DNA of 38,913 nt from JBBIOI01 sp037443425 (GCA_037443425.1 JBBIOI010000017.1:1-38913), one strand, 5' to 3'. Shown: positions 7,434 to 16,928, counted from the stretch's first letter. Made by a program: numbers and translations. Notes: generated from the sequence alone by a model not told the origin.

Positions 7434-8993
7434 ATGGGTAAGATTAAGAGGGCAATAATAAGTGTCTCTGATAAAAGAGGGGTTGTTTCGTTTGCAAAGA
7501 GTTTATCTGAAATGGGTGTTGAGATCCTTTCAACAGGTGGTACAGCAAAGACATTGAGGGAGAACGGAATTCAGGTAAGAGATATCTCTGAATATACAGG
7601 ATTTCCAGAGATGTTAGATGGAAGGGTTAAGACCCTTCATCCAAAGATCCATGGAGGTCTTTTAGGGCAGAGGTCTAAACCAGAACATTTAGAAAAGATG
7701 AAAGAGTATGGAATACTTCCTATCGATCTTGTCTGTGTAAACCTTTATCCATTTGAGAAAACCATTGCAAAGGAGGATTGCACACTTGAGGAGGCAATTG
7801 AGAACATAGATATTGGTGGACCAACCATGCTTCGTTCCGCAGCTAAGAATTATCCTGATGTTACTGTTGTAGTTGACCCTGATGATTATGATATGATAAT
7901 TTCTGAATTGAAACAGAAAGGTGAGATTTCTATTGAAACAAACTTTAAACTTGCAAAAAAGGTTTTTCAACATACTGCAAGATATGATGCCTCTATTTCA
8001 AACTATCTTGGACAGATTGATAAAGGAAAGAAAGTGCATAAATTCCCAGAGACATTTACATTCCAGGTCAAGAAGGTTCAAGATTTAAGATATGGAGAGA
8101 ATCCACATCAAGAGGCTGCTTTTTATAAAGAATATGTATTAGACGAGCCATGTGTTTCAAATGCCATACAAATTCATGGGAAAGAGCTTTCATTCAATAA
8201 TATACTGGATGTAGATTCAGCATATGAGACAGTTAAAGAGTTTGATGAACCTGCAGTAGTAATTATCAAGCATAACAATCCCTGTGGCGTTGCTATATCT
8301 TCTCAACTTGTTGATGCTTATAGAAAAGCAAGAGATTGTGATCCGGTTTCAGCCTTTGGAGGGATAGTTGGCTTTAACCAAGTGGTTGACCGAGAAACGG
8401 CAAGGGAGATGATGGACATCTTTTTGGAAGTAATTATTGCTCCAGGCTATGAACCTGATGCGCTGGAGATATTAAGATCGAAGAAGGATTTACGAATACT
8501 TCAAACCCCATCGCTTTTAAATTTTATTCCACAAAGGGGTTTCGATTTTAGAAAGGTTGTAGGAGGACTCCTGATTCAGGATAGAGATTTAGGGAAAGTG
8601 AGTAAGGAGCAGTGGAAGGTTGTTACTAAAAGGATACCTACAGAAGAGGAGACAAGGGCTATGGCATTTGCCTGGAAGGTGGCAAAGCATGTTAAATCAA
8701 ATGCCATTGTATTAGCACGTGAAGATCGGACGATTGGTATTGGTGCAGGACAGATGAGCCGTATTGATTCGACTCGATTGGCTGTGATGAAGGCCAGATC
8801 ATCAACAAAAGGAGCGATTCTGGCTTCGGATGCGATGTTTCCATTCAGGGACAATGTAGATTTAGCAGCTGAGGCAGGGGTGAGCGCAATTATCCAACCC
8901 GGAGGTTCGATTCGAGACGAAGAGGTTATTGCTGCTGCAGATGAATATAATATTGCAATGGTCTTTACCGGGATGAGGCACTTTAGACATTGA
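7434..8993 (+). CDS. purH: bifunctional AICAR transformylase / IMP cyclohydrolase
   Basis: 519 residues, full length for PurH, which performs the last two steps of IMP synthesis: formylation of AICAR from 10-formyl-THF, then ring closure. The N-terminal cyclohydrolase domain shows ISVSDKRGVVSFA, STGGTAKTLRENG, GRVKTLHPKIHGG and GGPTMLRSAAKN. The transformylase domain shows DLRYGENPHQEAAFY, the catalytic IKHNNPCG, DPVSAFGGI and the closing IQPGGSIRDEEVI...VFTGMRHFRH. GGAGG sits 7-8 bases before the ATG. purD follows, as in many bacteria. Confidence 0.97.
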   Translation: MGKIKRAIISVSDKRGVVSFAKSLSEMGVEILSTGGTAKTLRENGIQVRDISEYTGFPEMLDGRVKTLHPKIHGGLLGQRSKPEHLEKMKEYGILPIDLVCVNLYPFEKTIAKEDCTLEEAIENIDIGGPTMLRSAAKNYPDVTVVVDPDDYDMIISELKQKGEISIETNFKLAKKVFQHTARYDASISNYLGQIDKGKKVHKFPETFTFQVKKVQDLRYGENPHQEAAFYKEYVLDEPCVSNAIQIHGKELSFNNILDVDSAYETVKEFDEPAVVIIKHNNPCGVAISSQLVDAYRKARDCDPVSAFGGIVGFNQVVDRETAREMMDIFLEVIIAPGYEPDALEILRSKKDLRILQTPSLLNFIPQRGFDFRKVVGGLLIQDRDLGKVSKEQWKVVTKRIPTEEETRAMAFAWKVAKHVKSNAIVLAREDRTIGIGAGQMSRIDSTRLAVMKARSSTKGAILASDAMFPFRDNVDLAAEAGVSAIIQPGGSIRDEEVIAAADEYNIAMVFTGMRHFRH

Positions 8994-9035
8994 TAAGGTA
9001 AAATTTACAAATAACGAGAACTCATGCAGGCAATT

Positions 9036-10310
9036 ATGAAGGTATTGGTTATTGGAAGTGGTGGGAGAGAGCATGCCTTGGTATGGAAGATTTCAAAAAG
9101 CCCAATGGTTTCTAAAATATATTGTGCACCTGGTAATGCAGGGATCTCAAGGCAGGCTGAACTGGTTAATCTGAGTAGTAATGATTTAGATGGAATCCTT
9201 GAATTTGCATTAAGAGAAAAGATTGACTTAACGGTTGTAGGGCCTGAAGAACCACTCACAAAAGGTATTGTAGATCTTTTTGAATCGAAGGGGCTTACGA
9301 TCTTTGGTCCTAATAAGAGGGCGGCTGAGATTGAAGGAAGTAAGGTGTTTGCAAAGGAGATGATGAAAAAATATCATATCCCCACTGCTTCATATGAGGT
9401 GTTTGAAGACAAGGATGAAGCTATCAATTACATAAGATTGAAAGGGGTTCCAATAGTTGTTAAAGCCGAAGGGCTTGCAGCAGGCAAGGGAGTTACCGTC
9501 TGTAGAAAAGAAGAAGAGGCTATCTCAGCTATTAATCATATAATGGTAGATAGGGTATTTGGAGATGCTGGAAATAGGATAATAATAGAGGAATGTCTTT
9601 ATGGTGAAGAGGCGTCTTTTCTTGCATTGACGGATGGAAAATCGATCCTACCTCTTGCGTCATCTCAGGATCACAAACCTGTATTCGATGATGATAAAGG
9701 ACCGAATACAGGTGGAATGGGGGCATATTCTCCAGCACCTGTTATAACCCCAGAGATACATGAAAGAGTTATTGAAGAAATTTTAAAACCTATTATCTAC
9801 GGTATGTCAGAAGAAGGCAGACCATACAAGGGTTGCCTCTATGCAGGACTTATGATTCAAGATGGAAGGCCAAAGGTTCTAGAGTTTAACGCCCGTTTTG
9901 GAGATCCTGAGACACAGCCTATTTTGATGAGACTTAAAGATGACCTCGTCCCACTCCTTTTTGCATGTATCAAAGGGGGTATTTCGAATTATGAGATAGA
10001 ATGGGACGAAAGGCCATCTGTATGTGTTGTAATGGCATCTAAAGGCTACCCTGGCCAATATGAGAAGGGAAAGGTTATAAGTGGTTTAGATGATGTCTTG
10101 TCGATGGAAGACATCTTTGTATTTCATGCAGGCACTGCCATAAAAGATGATCATATTATAACAAATGGTGGAAGGGTGCTCGGGGTTACAGGATTAGGAA
10201 AGGATATTAAGGATGCGATCGAAAGAACTTATGAGGCAGTGAGGCGAATCTCATGGGAGGGCGTTCATTATAGGACTGACATTGGTAAAAAGGCAATTAA
10301 AAGGGTTTGA
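9036..10310 (+). CDS. purD: phosphoribosylamine-glycine ligase (GAR synthetase)
   Basis: 424 residues, ATP-grasp enzyme joining glycine to phosphoribosylamine in purine synthesis. Visible: MKVLVIGSGGREHALVWK at the start, VVGPEEPLTKGI, the ATP-grasp lysine region VVKAEGLAAGKGVTV, EECLYGEEASFLALTDG, SQDHKPVFDDDKGPNTGGMGAYSP, and EFNARFGDPETQ with the metal ligands. I prefer the ATG at 9036, which matches the family start; an ATG at 9024 adds four residues, and neither has a strong ribosome-binding site. The gene follows purH closely, giving a small purine operon. Confidence 0.96.
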   Translation: MKVLVIGSGGREHALVWKISKSPMVSKIYCAPGNAGISRQAELVNLSSNDLDGILEFALREKIDLTVVGPEEPLTKGIVDLFESKGLTIFGPNKRAAEIEGSKVFAKEMMKKYHIPTASYEVFEDKDEAINYIRLKGVPIVVKAEGLAAGKGVTVCRKEEEAISAINHIMVDRVFGDAGNRIIIEECLYGEEASFLALTDGKSILPLASSQDHKPVFDDDKGPNTGGMGAYSPAPVITPEIHERVIEEILKPIIYGMSEEGRPYKGCLYAGLMIQDGRPKVLEFNARFGDPETQPILMRLKDDLVPLLFACIKGGISNYEIEWDERPSVCVVMASKGYPGQYEKGKVISGLDDVLSMEDIFVFHAGTAIKDDHIITNGGRVLGVTGLGKDIKDAIERTYEAVRRISWEGVHYRTDIGKKAIKRV

Positions 10311-10384
10311 TTGAAATATAAATTGAGTTATTCTAAATTGTTATTGCCAAGCCAAAATTACAATTAAAAGGAGAGGTAAAGGTT

Positions 10385-11434
10385 ATGTATAATATAGCAG
10401 TTATTCCGGGAGATGGAACAGGTCCAGAAGTTATTAGAGAGGGATTAAAGGTATTAGAAGCAGTCTCAAGCAAATTTGGTTTTAAATATCATCTCGAAAA
10501 ATATGATTTAGGTGGAGAAAGGTATTTAAGGACTGGAGAGACCCTTCCTGATTCGGTTCTTGAGGAGTTAAAGAAGATGGATGCAATCTATCTTGGGGCG
10601 ATAGGTCATCCTGATGTTAAACCAGGAATCCTTGAGCAGGGGATATTGCTGAAAATCCGATTTCAACTTGATCAATATATCAATCTTAGACCTGTTAAAC
10701 TTTATCCCGGTGTTGATACCCCGCTAAAGGATAAAGGACCTGAAGATATAGATTTTGTGGTTGTTAGAGAGAATACTGAAGGGACTTATATTGGTGCAGG
10801 AGGATTTTTCAAGAAAGGCACACCAGATGAGATTGCCATTCAGGAGGCTATACACACAAGAAAGGGGGTTGAAAGGTGTATCCGTTTTGCATTTGAATAC
10901 TGTCGTAAGAGAGGTAAGAAGAATAAGGTAACACTTTGTGGAAAAACGAACGTTTTAACCTATGCCTTCAATCTCTGGGAAAGGGTCTTTTATGAAGTGG
11001 CAAAGGAATATAAAGAAATAAATACAGATTATGCACATGTTGATGCAATATGTATGTGGATGGTCAAGAATCCAGAATGGTTTGATGTGATTGTAACAGA
11101 TAATATGTTTGGAGATATAATCACGGATCTCGGTGCAATGATCCAGGGAGGAATGGGAATTGCAGCAGGAGCAAATATCAATCCAGATGGAGTTTCAATG
11201 TTTGAACCAATTGGTGGATCAACACCTAAATATACAGGGATGGGTGTGGTTAGTCCGCTTGCTGCCATTTCTGCATGTCAGATGATGCTTGATCATTTAG
11301 GCGAGAAAGAGGCTTCAAAGGCAGTTGAAAAGGCAATTATGAGTGTTGTTGAGAAGCATGTAAAGAATCTTAGTGCTGGAAAGATGGGTTATTCAACCTC
11401 AGAAGTTGGTGATTTAGTAGTAAAATATATATGA
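10385..11434 (+). CDS. isopropylmalate / D-malate-type decarboxylating dehydrogenase
   Basis: 349 residues, beta-decarboxylating dehydrogenase family (LeuB, DmlA/tartrate dehydrogenase, isocitrate dehydrogenase). Visible: IPGDGTGPEVI, VRENTEGTY (128-134), and metal-binding Asp220, Asp244 and Asp248 in DAICMW and NMFGDIITDLGA. The substrate loop LLKIRFQLDQYINLRPVKLYPG (89-109) looks more like the DQYxNLRPV stretch of D-malate/tartrate dehydrogenases than the ELGLFANLRP of classic LeuB. No leuA, leuC or leuD is nearby; an aldolase and a zinc dehydrogenase follow at 12 and 27 bases. I therefore leave the substrate open. A strong GGAGAGG ribosome site precedes the ATG. Confidence 0.85.
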   Translation: MYNIAVIPGDGTGPEVIREGLKVLEAVSSKFGFKYHLEKYDLGGERYLRTGETLPDSVLEELKKMDAIYLGAIGHPDVKPGILEQGILLKIRFQLDQYINLRPVKLYPGVDTPLKDKGPEDIDFVVVRENTEGTYIGAGGFFKKGTPDEIAIQEAIHTRKGVERCIRFAFEYCRKRGKKNKVTLCGKTNVLTYAFNLWERVFYEVAKEYKEINTDYAHVDAICMWMVKNPEWFDVIVTDNMFGDIITDLGAMIQGGMGIAAGANINPDGVSMFEPIGGSTPKYTGMGVVSPLAAISACQMMLDHLGEKEASKAVEKAIMSVVEKHVKNLSAGKMGYSTSEVGDLVVKYI

Positions 11435-11446
11435 GGAGGTAAGATT

Positions 11447-12238
11447 ATGGAATGGGGGATGAAGAATCGTTTGGCACAATTGATTCAGTCAGATGGCCAT
11501 TGTCTTTTTCTGCCGATAGATCATGGATATTTCCAGGGACCAACTACAAGACTTGAAAAACCGGGTGAAACTATTCGGCCCCTTCTTCCCTACTGTGATG
11601 GCATATTTGTTACAAGAGGAGTTCTCCGTTCATCTATTGACCCTGAAAATACAAAGCCCATAATCCTTAGGGTTTCGGGTGGTACAAGCATGGTAGGCAA
11701 AGATCTTTCCAACGAAGGGATAACAACATCAATGGAAGATGCCATAAGGCTTAATGCCTCTGCAGTAGGTATCTCCATCTTTGTTGGAAGTGAATATGAG
11801 AAGGAGAGCCTATTGAATCTTGCAAAACTCGTTGACGAAGGTGAGCGATATGGAATCCCTGTGATGGCGGTCACAGCAGTTGGTAAGGAGTTAGAAAAGA
11901 GGGATGCACGCTATCTGGCCCTCTGCTGTAGGATTGCGGCGGAGCTTGGTGCAAGGATTGTAAAGACCTACTGGTGCGAAAATTTTGAAAAGGTTGTTGG
12001 CGGGTGTCCTGTGCCAGTTGTAATGGCAGGTGGTCCAAAGGTAGATAATGAATTTGAGGTTTTTGAATTTGTCTATGATGGAATGCAAAAAGGGGCAATC
12101 GGTGTCAATTTAGGTAGAAACATATGGCAGCACGATTTCCCTGTAGCAATGATAAAGGCATTGAGGGCGATTATTCATGAAAGGGCTACCCCAAAAGAGG
12201 CAAATGAGATATTTGAATTTGAGAAGAATAAAAGATAG
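11447..12238 (+). CDS. LsrF/DeoC-type class I aldolase
   Basis: 263 residues, TIM-barrel Schiff-base aldolase. It follows the LsrF layout closely: EWGMKNRLA, LPIDHGYFQGPTTRLE, VTRGVLRSSIDP, LSNEGITTSMEDAIRLNASAV, GSEYEKESL, then IVKTYW with Lys173 as the expected Schiff-base lysine, and VAGCPVPVVMAGGP-like GGCPVPVVMAGGP and GVNLGRNIWQ. LsrF itself processes phospho-AI-2, but no lsr kinase or transporter is present, so I read it as a related aldolase or thiolase. It starts 12 bases after the dehydrogenase, with GAGGAGG before the ATG. Archaeal-type fructose-bisphosphate aldolase is a less likely alternative. Confidence 0.86.
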   Translation: MEWGMKNRLAQLIQSDGHCLFLPIDHGYFQGPTTRLEKPGETIRPLLPYCDGIFVTRGVLRSSIDPENTKPIILRVSGGTSMVGKDLSNEGITTSMEDAIRLNASAVGISIFVGSEYEKESLLNLAKLVDEGERYGIPVMAVTAVGKELEKRDARYLALCCRIAAELGARIVKTYWCENFEKVVGGCPVPVVMAGGPKVDNEFEVFEFVYDGMQKGAIGVNLGRNIWQHDFPVAMIKALRAIIHERATPKEANEIFEFEKNKR

Positions 12239-12265
12239 GGAAGATACATTTAGATTATACCGAAT

Positions 12266-13300
12266 ATGAAAGTGGCAATGTATTATAACAACAGGGATAT
12301 AAGGCTCGAGGAGATTCCTATTCCAAAAATAGGTCCTGATGAATTGTTAGTAAAAATTATTGCAAGTGGAATATGTGGTAGCGATGTAATGGAGTGGTAT
12401 CGTATCAAGAAAGCACCCCGAGTCCTTGGACATGAAATTACGGGAGAGATTGTTGAGGTCGGGAGAGAGGTTAAAAAATATAAAGTTGGACAAAGGGTTT
12501 TTGTATCACATCATGTGCCGTGTAATACATGCCATTATTGTCTGAATGGCTTTCATACTGTTTGTGACACACTAAGAAGTACGAATTTTGATCCTGGTGG
12601 ATTTTCTGAGTATGTGCGAGTCCCTGCTATAAATGTTGACAGGGGGGTATTTATATTACCTGATGATGTATCTTTCGAAGAAGGGGTTTTTATTGAACCT
12701 CTTGCATGTGTGTTACGAGGTCTGAGACTCGGAGGATTTAAACCTGGCCAGAGCATATTTGTAATTGGAAGCGGAATTTCAGGAATTCTTCAAATCTCAG
12801 TTACCCGGGCAATTGGGGCAGGAAGGATTATTGCTTCTGATGTAAATGAATTTCGTACAATGGCAGCCAAAAGATTTGGAGCAGATGAAGCAATATATGC
12901 AAAGGATGTAAGTCCAGAAAAGATTCGAGAGATCAATAATGGAAGGCTTCCAGATCTTGTGATCGTTTGTGCTGGGACAATTTCAGCCTATATGCAGGCA
13001 TTAAAATGTGTTGATAGAGGTGGAACGATCATCTGTTTTGCGCCACTTGAGCCAGGACTCAATTTTGTTTTTCCATTTTTTGAATTCTGGAATGATGGTA
13101 TTAGGCTTGTGCCTACATATGGTGGAAGCCCTCTGGATATAAGCAATGCCATAAAAATTATTCAATCTCATCGTTTGCCACTGATTGATATGATTACCCA
13201 TAGACTTCCCCTCAGTGATACAGGAATAGGGTTCAGATTAGTTGAAGAAGCAAAGGAGTCAATAAAGGTAATAATTGAACCACACAGTCATTACAGGTAG
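12266..13300 (+). CDS. zinc-dependent medium-chain alcohol/polyol dehydrogenase
   Basis: 344 residues, MDR family close to threonine, sorbitol and galactitol-phosphate dehydrogenases. Catalytic zinc ligands are visible as Cys37 (GICGSD), His56-Glu57 (LGHE) and Glu144 (IEPLAC). The structural zinc site is Cys86, 89, 92 and 100. The NAD(P)-binding motif VIGSGISG is at about 166-173. It forms the third gene of a set with a decarboxylating dehydrogenase and an aldolase, which suggests breakdown or building of a hydroxyacid or sugar-acid. Its last 10 bases overlap the 3-prime end of mnmG on the other strand. Substrate unknown. Confidence 0.88.
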   Translation: MKVAMYYNNRDIRLEEIPIPKIGPDELLVKIIASGICGSDVMEWYRIKKAPRVLGHEITGEIVEVGREVKKYKVGQRVFVSHHVPCNTCHYCLNGFHTVCDTLRSTNFDPGGFSEYVRVPAINVDRGVFILPDDVSFEEGVFIEPLACVLRGLRLGGFKPGQSIFVIGSGISGILQISVTRAIGAGRIIASDVNEFRTMAAKRFGADEAIYAKDVSPEKIREINNGRLPDLVIVCAGTISAYMQALKCVDRGGTIICFAPLEPGLNFVFPFFEFWNDGIRLVPTYGGSPLDISNAIKIIQSHRLPLIDMITHRLPLSDTGIGFRLVEEAKESIKVIIEPHSHYR

Positions 13301-15177
13301 CCCTGTTTTTTTAAATTTATCATCAATATAGATATTGCTGCAGGTGTTACACCCGAAATCCTTGAGGCCTGACCAAGAGAGATTGGTCTAATTTTAATCA
13401 ATTTTTCCATAACCTCTTTGGATAAACCTGCTACTTGATTAAAATCGAAGTCTTCTGGTATCCTTACGTCCTCCAATCTTCTAAATCTCTCTATCTGTTC
13501 CAACTGCCTTTTAATATAGCCTTCATATTTTACCTGGATTTCAACCTCTTCGATAACCTCCTTTGGGATTCCATCAAGAGATTTATCAATTTCAAGAAGA
13601 TGAGAAAAATGAATCTCGGGTCTTTTTAAAAGTTCACGAAGTGAGACCTCTTTCTTTATTGGAGCGCTTCCGAATTTAATCAATAATTCATTTTGCTCTT
13701 TTGTTGGATTTATCTTTAATATCGATATTCTTGAAAGTGTCTTTTCAATACTGTTTTTCTTTTCTAAAAATATTTTATATTGCTCTTCATTTACCAATCC
13801 TATTTCATATCCCTTCTGAGTAAGCCTCAGGTCTGCATTATCTTCTCTCAGGTATAAGCGATATTCTGCCCTTGAGGTAAACATTCGATAGGGTTCGGAG
13901 GTACCTTTTGTAACAAGGTCATCAATTAGAACACCAATATATGCTTCAGATCTTTTCAAAATAAAAGGTTCCCTTTTTTGAATAAGAAGGGCAGCGTTTA
14001 TTCCTGCTATAAGCCCCTGGGCAGCAGCTTCTTCATAGCCAGATGTCCCATTTATCTGTCCTGCATGAAAGAGTCCACGTATCTTTTTAGTTTCGAGTGT
14101 TGGTTTAAGTTCTGTTGGGTCTACAAAATCGTATTCAACTGCATAGCCTGGTCTTATAATCTCAACCTCTTCAAGGCCTTCAATCGATCTTAACATCTTT
14201 ATTTGAATATCGAGTGGAAGACTTGTTGATATACCATTTGGATAAACTTCCTTTGTGTTTCTTCCGTCTGGCTCTAAAAATATCTGGTGTCTTTTTTTAT
14301 CTGCAAACCTTACGACTTTATCCTCTATCGATGGACAATATCTTGGACCTATACCTTTAATGATCCCACAGTAGAGGGGTGAGCGGTCCAGGCCGCTCTT
14401 GATAATTTCATGGGTCTTCTGATTCGTATAAGTAATGTAGCAGGGTACTTGATCTACATTTAGCTCTTTTGTTGTAAATGAAAAAGGAAGAGGATTTTCA
14501 TCACCATATTGAGGGGTAAGCCTCGAGAAGTCTATGCTTTTCCCATCAAGTCTTGGGGTTGTACCTGTTTTTAGTCTTCCCATTCTAAACCCTAACCGTC
14601 TAAGAGATTCTGATAGGCCTATGGAAGGCGGATCACCCATTCTGCCCGAAGGGAAGTGTGTTAGTCCAATATGAATAAGACCATTGAGGAAAGTACCCGG
14701 TGCAAGGATTACTGCCTTTGCCAGTATAATTTCATCCAATTCTGTTCGCACACCAGAGACACTATCGCCTTCTACTAAAATCTCCTCAACAATTGCCTGT
14801 TTCATTAATAGGTCTTTTTGGTCCTCTATTGCCTTTTTCATACGTAACCTGTAGGCCTGGCGATCTACCTGTGCTCTGGAGGCTCGGACAGCAGGACCTT
14901 TACCTGTATTTAGCTGTCTGAACTGAATTCCTGTTTCGTCTGTTGCTTTTGCCATTTCTCCACCAAGTGCGTCTATCTCCTTTACAAGGTGACCCTTTGC
15001 CAGACCACCTATAGCAGGATTGCAGGACATATAACCTATTTGATCAACATTCTGGGTAATTAGAAGTGTTGGATGCCCCATCCTCGAAGAGGCTAAGGCT
15101 GCCTCAATACCTGCATGCCCTCCTCCTACAACAATTACGTCAAAATCCCTTGAAAAACGATAAGGTGATGTATTCAT
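13291..15177 (-). CDS. mnmG: tRNA uridine-5-carboxymethylaminomethyl modification enzyme
   Basis: 628 residues, full-length MnmG (GidA), which with MnmE modifies the wobble uridine of several tRNAs using FAD and a folate one-carbon unit. Visible: FAD motif VIVVGGGHAGIEAALA, the two hallmark motifs YMSCNPAIGGLAKGHLV (catalytic Cys) and NTGKGPAVRASRAQVDR, PGTFLNGLIHIG, RPGYAVEYDFV, AGQINGTSGYEEAAAQG and TSRAEYRLYLREDNADLRL. No mnmE is in the window. The gene converges on the alcohol dehydrogenase with a 10-base overlap of coding ends. Confidence 0.97.
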   Translation of the reverse strand: MNTSPYRFSRDFDVIVVGGGHAGIEAALASSRMGHPTLLITQNVDQIGYMSCNPAIGGLAKGHLVKEIDALGGEMAKATDETGIQFRQLNTGKGPAVRASRAQVDRQAYRLRMKKAIEDQKDLLMKQAIVEEILVEGDSVSGVRTELDEIILAKAVILAPGTFLNGLIHIGLTHFPSGRMGDPPSIGLSESLRRLGFRMGRLKTGTTPRLDGKSIDFSRLTPQYGDENPLPFSFTTKELNVDQVPCYITYTNQKTHEIIKSGLDRSPLYCGIIKGIGPRYCPSIEDKVVRFADKKRHQIFLEPDGRNTKEVYPNGISTSLPLDIQIKMLRSIEGLEEVEIIRPGYAVEYDFVDPTELKPTLETKKIRGLFHAGQINGTSGYEEAAAQGLIAGINAALLIQKREPFILKRSEAYIGVLIDDLVTKGTSEPYRMFTSRAEYRLYLREDNADLRLTQKGYEIGLVNEEQYKIFLEKKNSIEKTLSRISILKINPTKEQNELLIKFGSAPIKKEVSLRELLKRPEIHFSHLLEIDKSLDGIPKEVIEEVEIQVKYEGYIKRQLEQIERFRRLEDVRIPEDFDFNQVAGLSKEVMEKLIKIRPISLGQASRISGVTPAAISILMINLKKQGYL

Positions 15178-15232
15178 AATTAATTCCCTAAATTTTTTAT
15201 AACGATTTATTTAATCAATGAAAAAACCTTAT

Positions 15233-15251
15233 CCTCTCTCTAAGAGAGAGG
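15233..15251. repeat. hairpin of a REP-like intergenic repeat
   Basis: Perfect 8-base stem (CCTCTCTC at 15233-15240 pairing with GAGAGAGG at 15244-15251) with a 3-base loop, followed by a GTGAGGGGATTTTTATT stretch. It resembles the widespread CCTCTCCC...GGGAGAGG dispersed repeat. The T-run gives it some terminator character for plus-strand transcription, but both flanking genes are on the minus strand. Confidence 0.45.
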
Positions 15252-15271
15252 AAATGGTGAGGGGATTTTTA

Positions 15272-15946
15272 TTAACGTCGGCCTCGACAGGCCTTCATAC
15301 AGATCCCACAAATATTATGGCTGAAATGGAGATTTTTAGCAAAGGTTCTCAACTGTTCGTAGCATGCTAAATGATTAAAATCCTCTTGTTTTTCAGATAT
15401 TGCACCCACAGGGCATACATAAATACATTCTCTGCACGAACCACAGCTTCCAGAAGATGGTTGGTTAATTCTAAGAGGAAGATCTGTTAATATAGTAACA
15501 AGGCGTATCCTTGAACCAAATTTTTCGTTTACAAGGAGATTATTTCGACCTATCCAACCAAGGCCTGCAAGCCTTGCTATGTGTTTATGGGAAAGATGTC
15601 CCCTTTGATTTTTCCAGTCAATAATCTGAGATGCAGCAATAGGTATAGCATTGTAGCCTGATTCTTGGATTTTTGAAGTAATGACTAAACCAATGGTATC
15701 AAGTAGGATGTTTACCCTCTGATAGTGGTGAAAATAAAGAGGTGTAGGTTCTGTTTCAATCTCCTCAAGAATAGAATCGGAGAGATGAAATCCAATGGAG
15801 ATTGCAAATGGAAATTTTTCAAGTACTCGAGGAGATAAAAGATGATGCTTTTCTTCCAATAAACAAGTAGCTGCAACCCCGAATAGACTTGCACCCCAAT
15901 TACTCGAAAGTTCGACTAAGGTTTCGGTATTTTTTTCTTCGTTCAT
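15272..15946 (-). CDS. QueG-like (epoxyqueuosine-reductase-related) 4Fe-4S protein
   Basis: 224 residues. The centre matches the QueG family (HKHIARLAGLGWIGRNNLLV, FGSRIRLVTILTDLPL). It is followed by a bacterial-ferredoxin-type cluster motif C-x2-C-x2-C-x3-CP (CGSCRECIYVCPVGAI) and a second set NICGICMKAC. It is shorter than true epoxyqueuosine reductases, which run past 300 residues, and it ends right after the second cluster motif with CRGRR. It therefore belongs to the short QueG-like ferredoxin group, whose substrate is unknown. A cobalamin-dependent or corrinoid-related reductase role is possible. The gene lies 19 bases after the GAF-Fis regulator. Confidence 0.8.
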   Translation of the reverse strand: MNEEKNTETLVELSSNWGASLFGVAATCLLEEKHHLLSPRVLEKFPFAISIGFHLSDSILEEIETEPTPLYFHHYQRVNILLDTIGLVITSKIQESGYNAIPIAASQIIDWKNQRGHLSHKHIARLAGLGWIGRNNLLVNEKFGSRIRLVTILTDLPLRINQPSSGSCGSCRECIYVCPVGAISEKQEDFNHLACYEQLRTFAKNLHFSHNICGICMKACRGRR

Positions 15947-15965
15947 CTCACTTTATTAAACCCTT

Positions 15966-16742
15966 TTAAGCTTTAGGTATCTTTATTTTTAAATCTTTTA
16001 ATTTCTTCCTAAGTGTATTTCTATTAATTCCTAAGAGTTCTGAGGCAGCAGTCTGCACATAGTCTACCTTTTTTAGTGCAGAATTAATAAGGATCCTTTC
16101 TACAAGTGAGATAATGTCATCGAGGAGTCCCATTTTCCCTTTTGCCTCAACATAAGGATCAACTTTATCTAAAAATTCGTTTAGCTTCCTTTCCAATATT
16201 TCATCTAATAAATATGAATTGGTCTTCGATCTTATATATCTTTCAATCTTTGGGCACAAAATAGCCTGAAGGACTGTTAAAAATTGGAAATCTAAGCTAA
16301 ACTCTTCGCTATTTTTACCCAATGAATTGATGTTGATAACACCAATTGCAAAATCTTCTCCCACAATTGGCATACACAGTAGAGGGGGATTAATCTTTTC
16401 GATTATACCTTTTTTCTTGCTCATTTCTTCATATAATGGCTCCTGGGATAGATTTTGAATAACCATCGGTTTTTGAGAGCCAATTACTTTTCCAACAGTG
16501 CCTTTTTTTGAACTACAAACTGTTGGATGAATATCATGATCAATTCCATAAAGGGCCTCAAGATGTAAAGAATCTTTTTTATGGTCATGAATAAAGAGGG
16601 CTGAATATGTTATCGGAAAATATGAATTAAGGATATTCATAACATCGGTGAAATATTCATGCAGTTTCTCCTTTGCGGGGAGATTTACAATTTCAAAAAG
16701 ACTCATCAATTCAGGAATTGATTTTTGAGTTAAAGAAGACAT
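15966..16742 (-). CDS. GAF-domain regulator with Fis-type helix-turn-helix
   Basis: 258 residues. The N-terminal two thirds is a GAF sensor domain (YSALFIHDH..., GTVGKVIGSQKPMVIQNL, LLCMPIVGEDFAIGVININS). The C-terminal helix VQTAASELLGINRNTLRKKLKDLKI is the Fis/NtrC-type DNA-binding motif. The AAA+ sigma54-activating domain that usually joins these two parts is absent, so this is a stripped form. The start at 16742 is chosen because AAGGAG lies 7 bases upstream; an ATG at 16772 is possible but lies before that site. It probably controls the QueG-like gene downstream. A Cys in CMPIVGE and others could sense redox, but that is speculation. Confidence 0.82.
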   Translation of the reverse strand: MSSLTQKSIPELMSLFEIVNLPAKEKLHEYFTDVMNILNSYFPITYSALFIHDHKKDSLHLEALYGIDHDIHPTVCSSKKGTVGKVIGSQKPMVIQNLSQEPLYEEMSKKKGIIEKINPPLLCMPIVGEDFAIGVININSLGKNSEEFSLDFQFLTVLQAILCPKIERYIRSKTNSYLLDEILERKLNEFLDKVDPYVEAKGKMGLLDDIISLVERILINSALKKVDYVQTAASELLGINRNTLRKKLKDLKIKIPKA

Positions 16743-16928
16743 TTTCATCTCCTTCATATCATAAAGAGGCAACCAATGGGTTTTTATATTTTGAGGGGCC
16801 TAAAAAAATTTTTACGATGAATAATCTAATATAAATTGGTCATCAATTTCAAGTAATTTTTAAATGAAGCGAGGAATCCCTTCCAGGCCTTGAAGTCTGA
16901 ATTTTGATTAATTAAAATTCGTCTAAAT

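Noticed and set aside
11447..12238. True AI-2 processing LsrF
   Set aside because: No LsrK, LsrR, LsrG or transporter genes are nearby; similarity alone does not fix the substrate.
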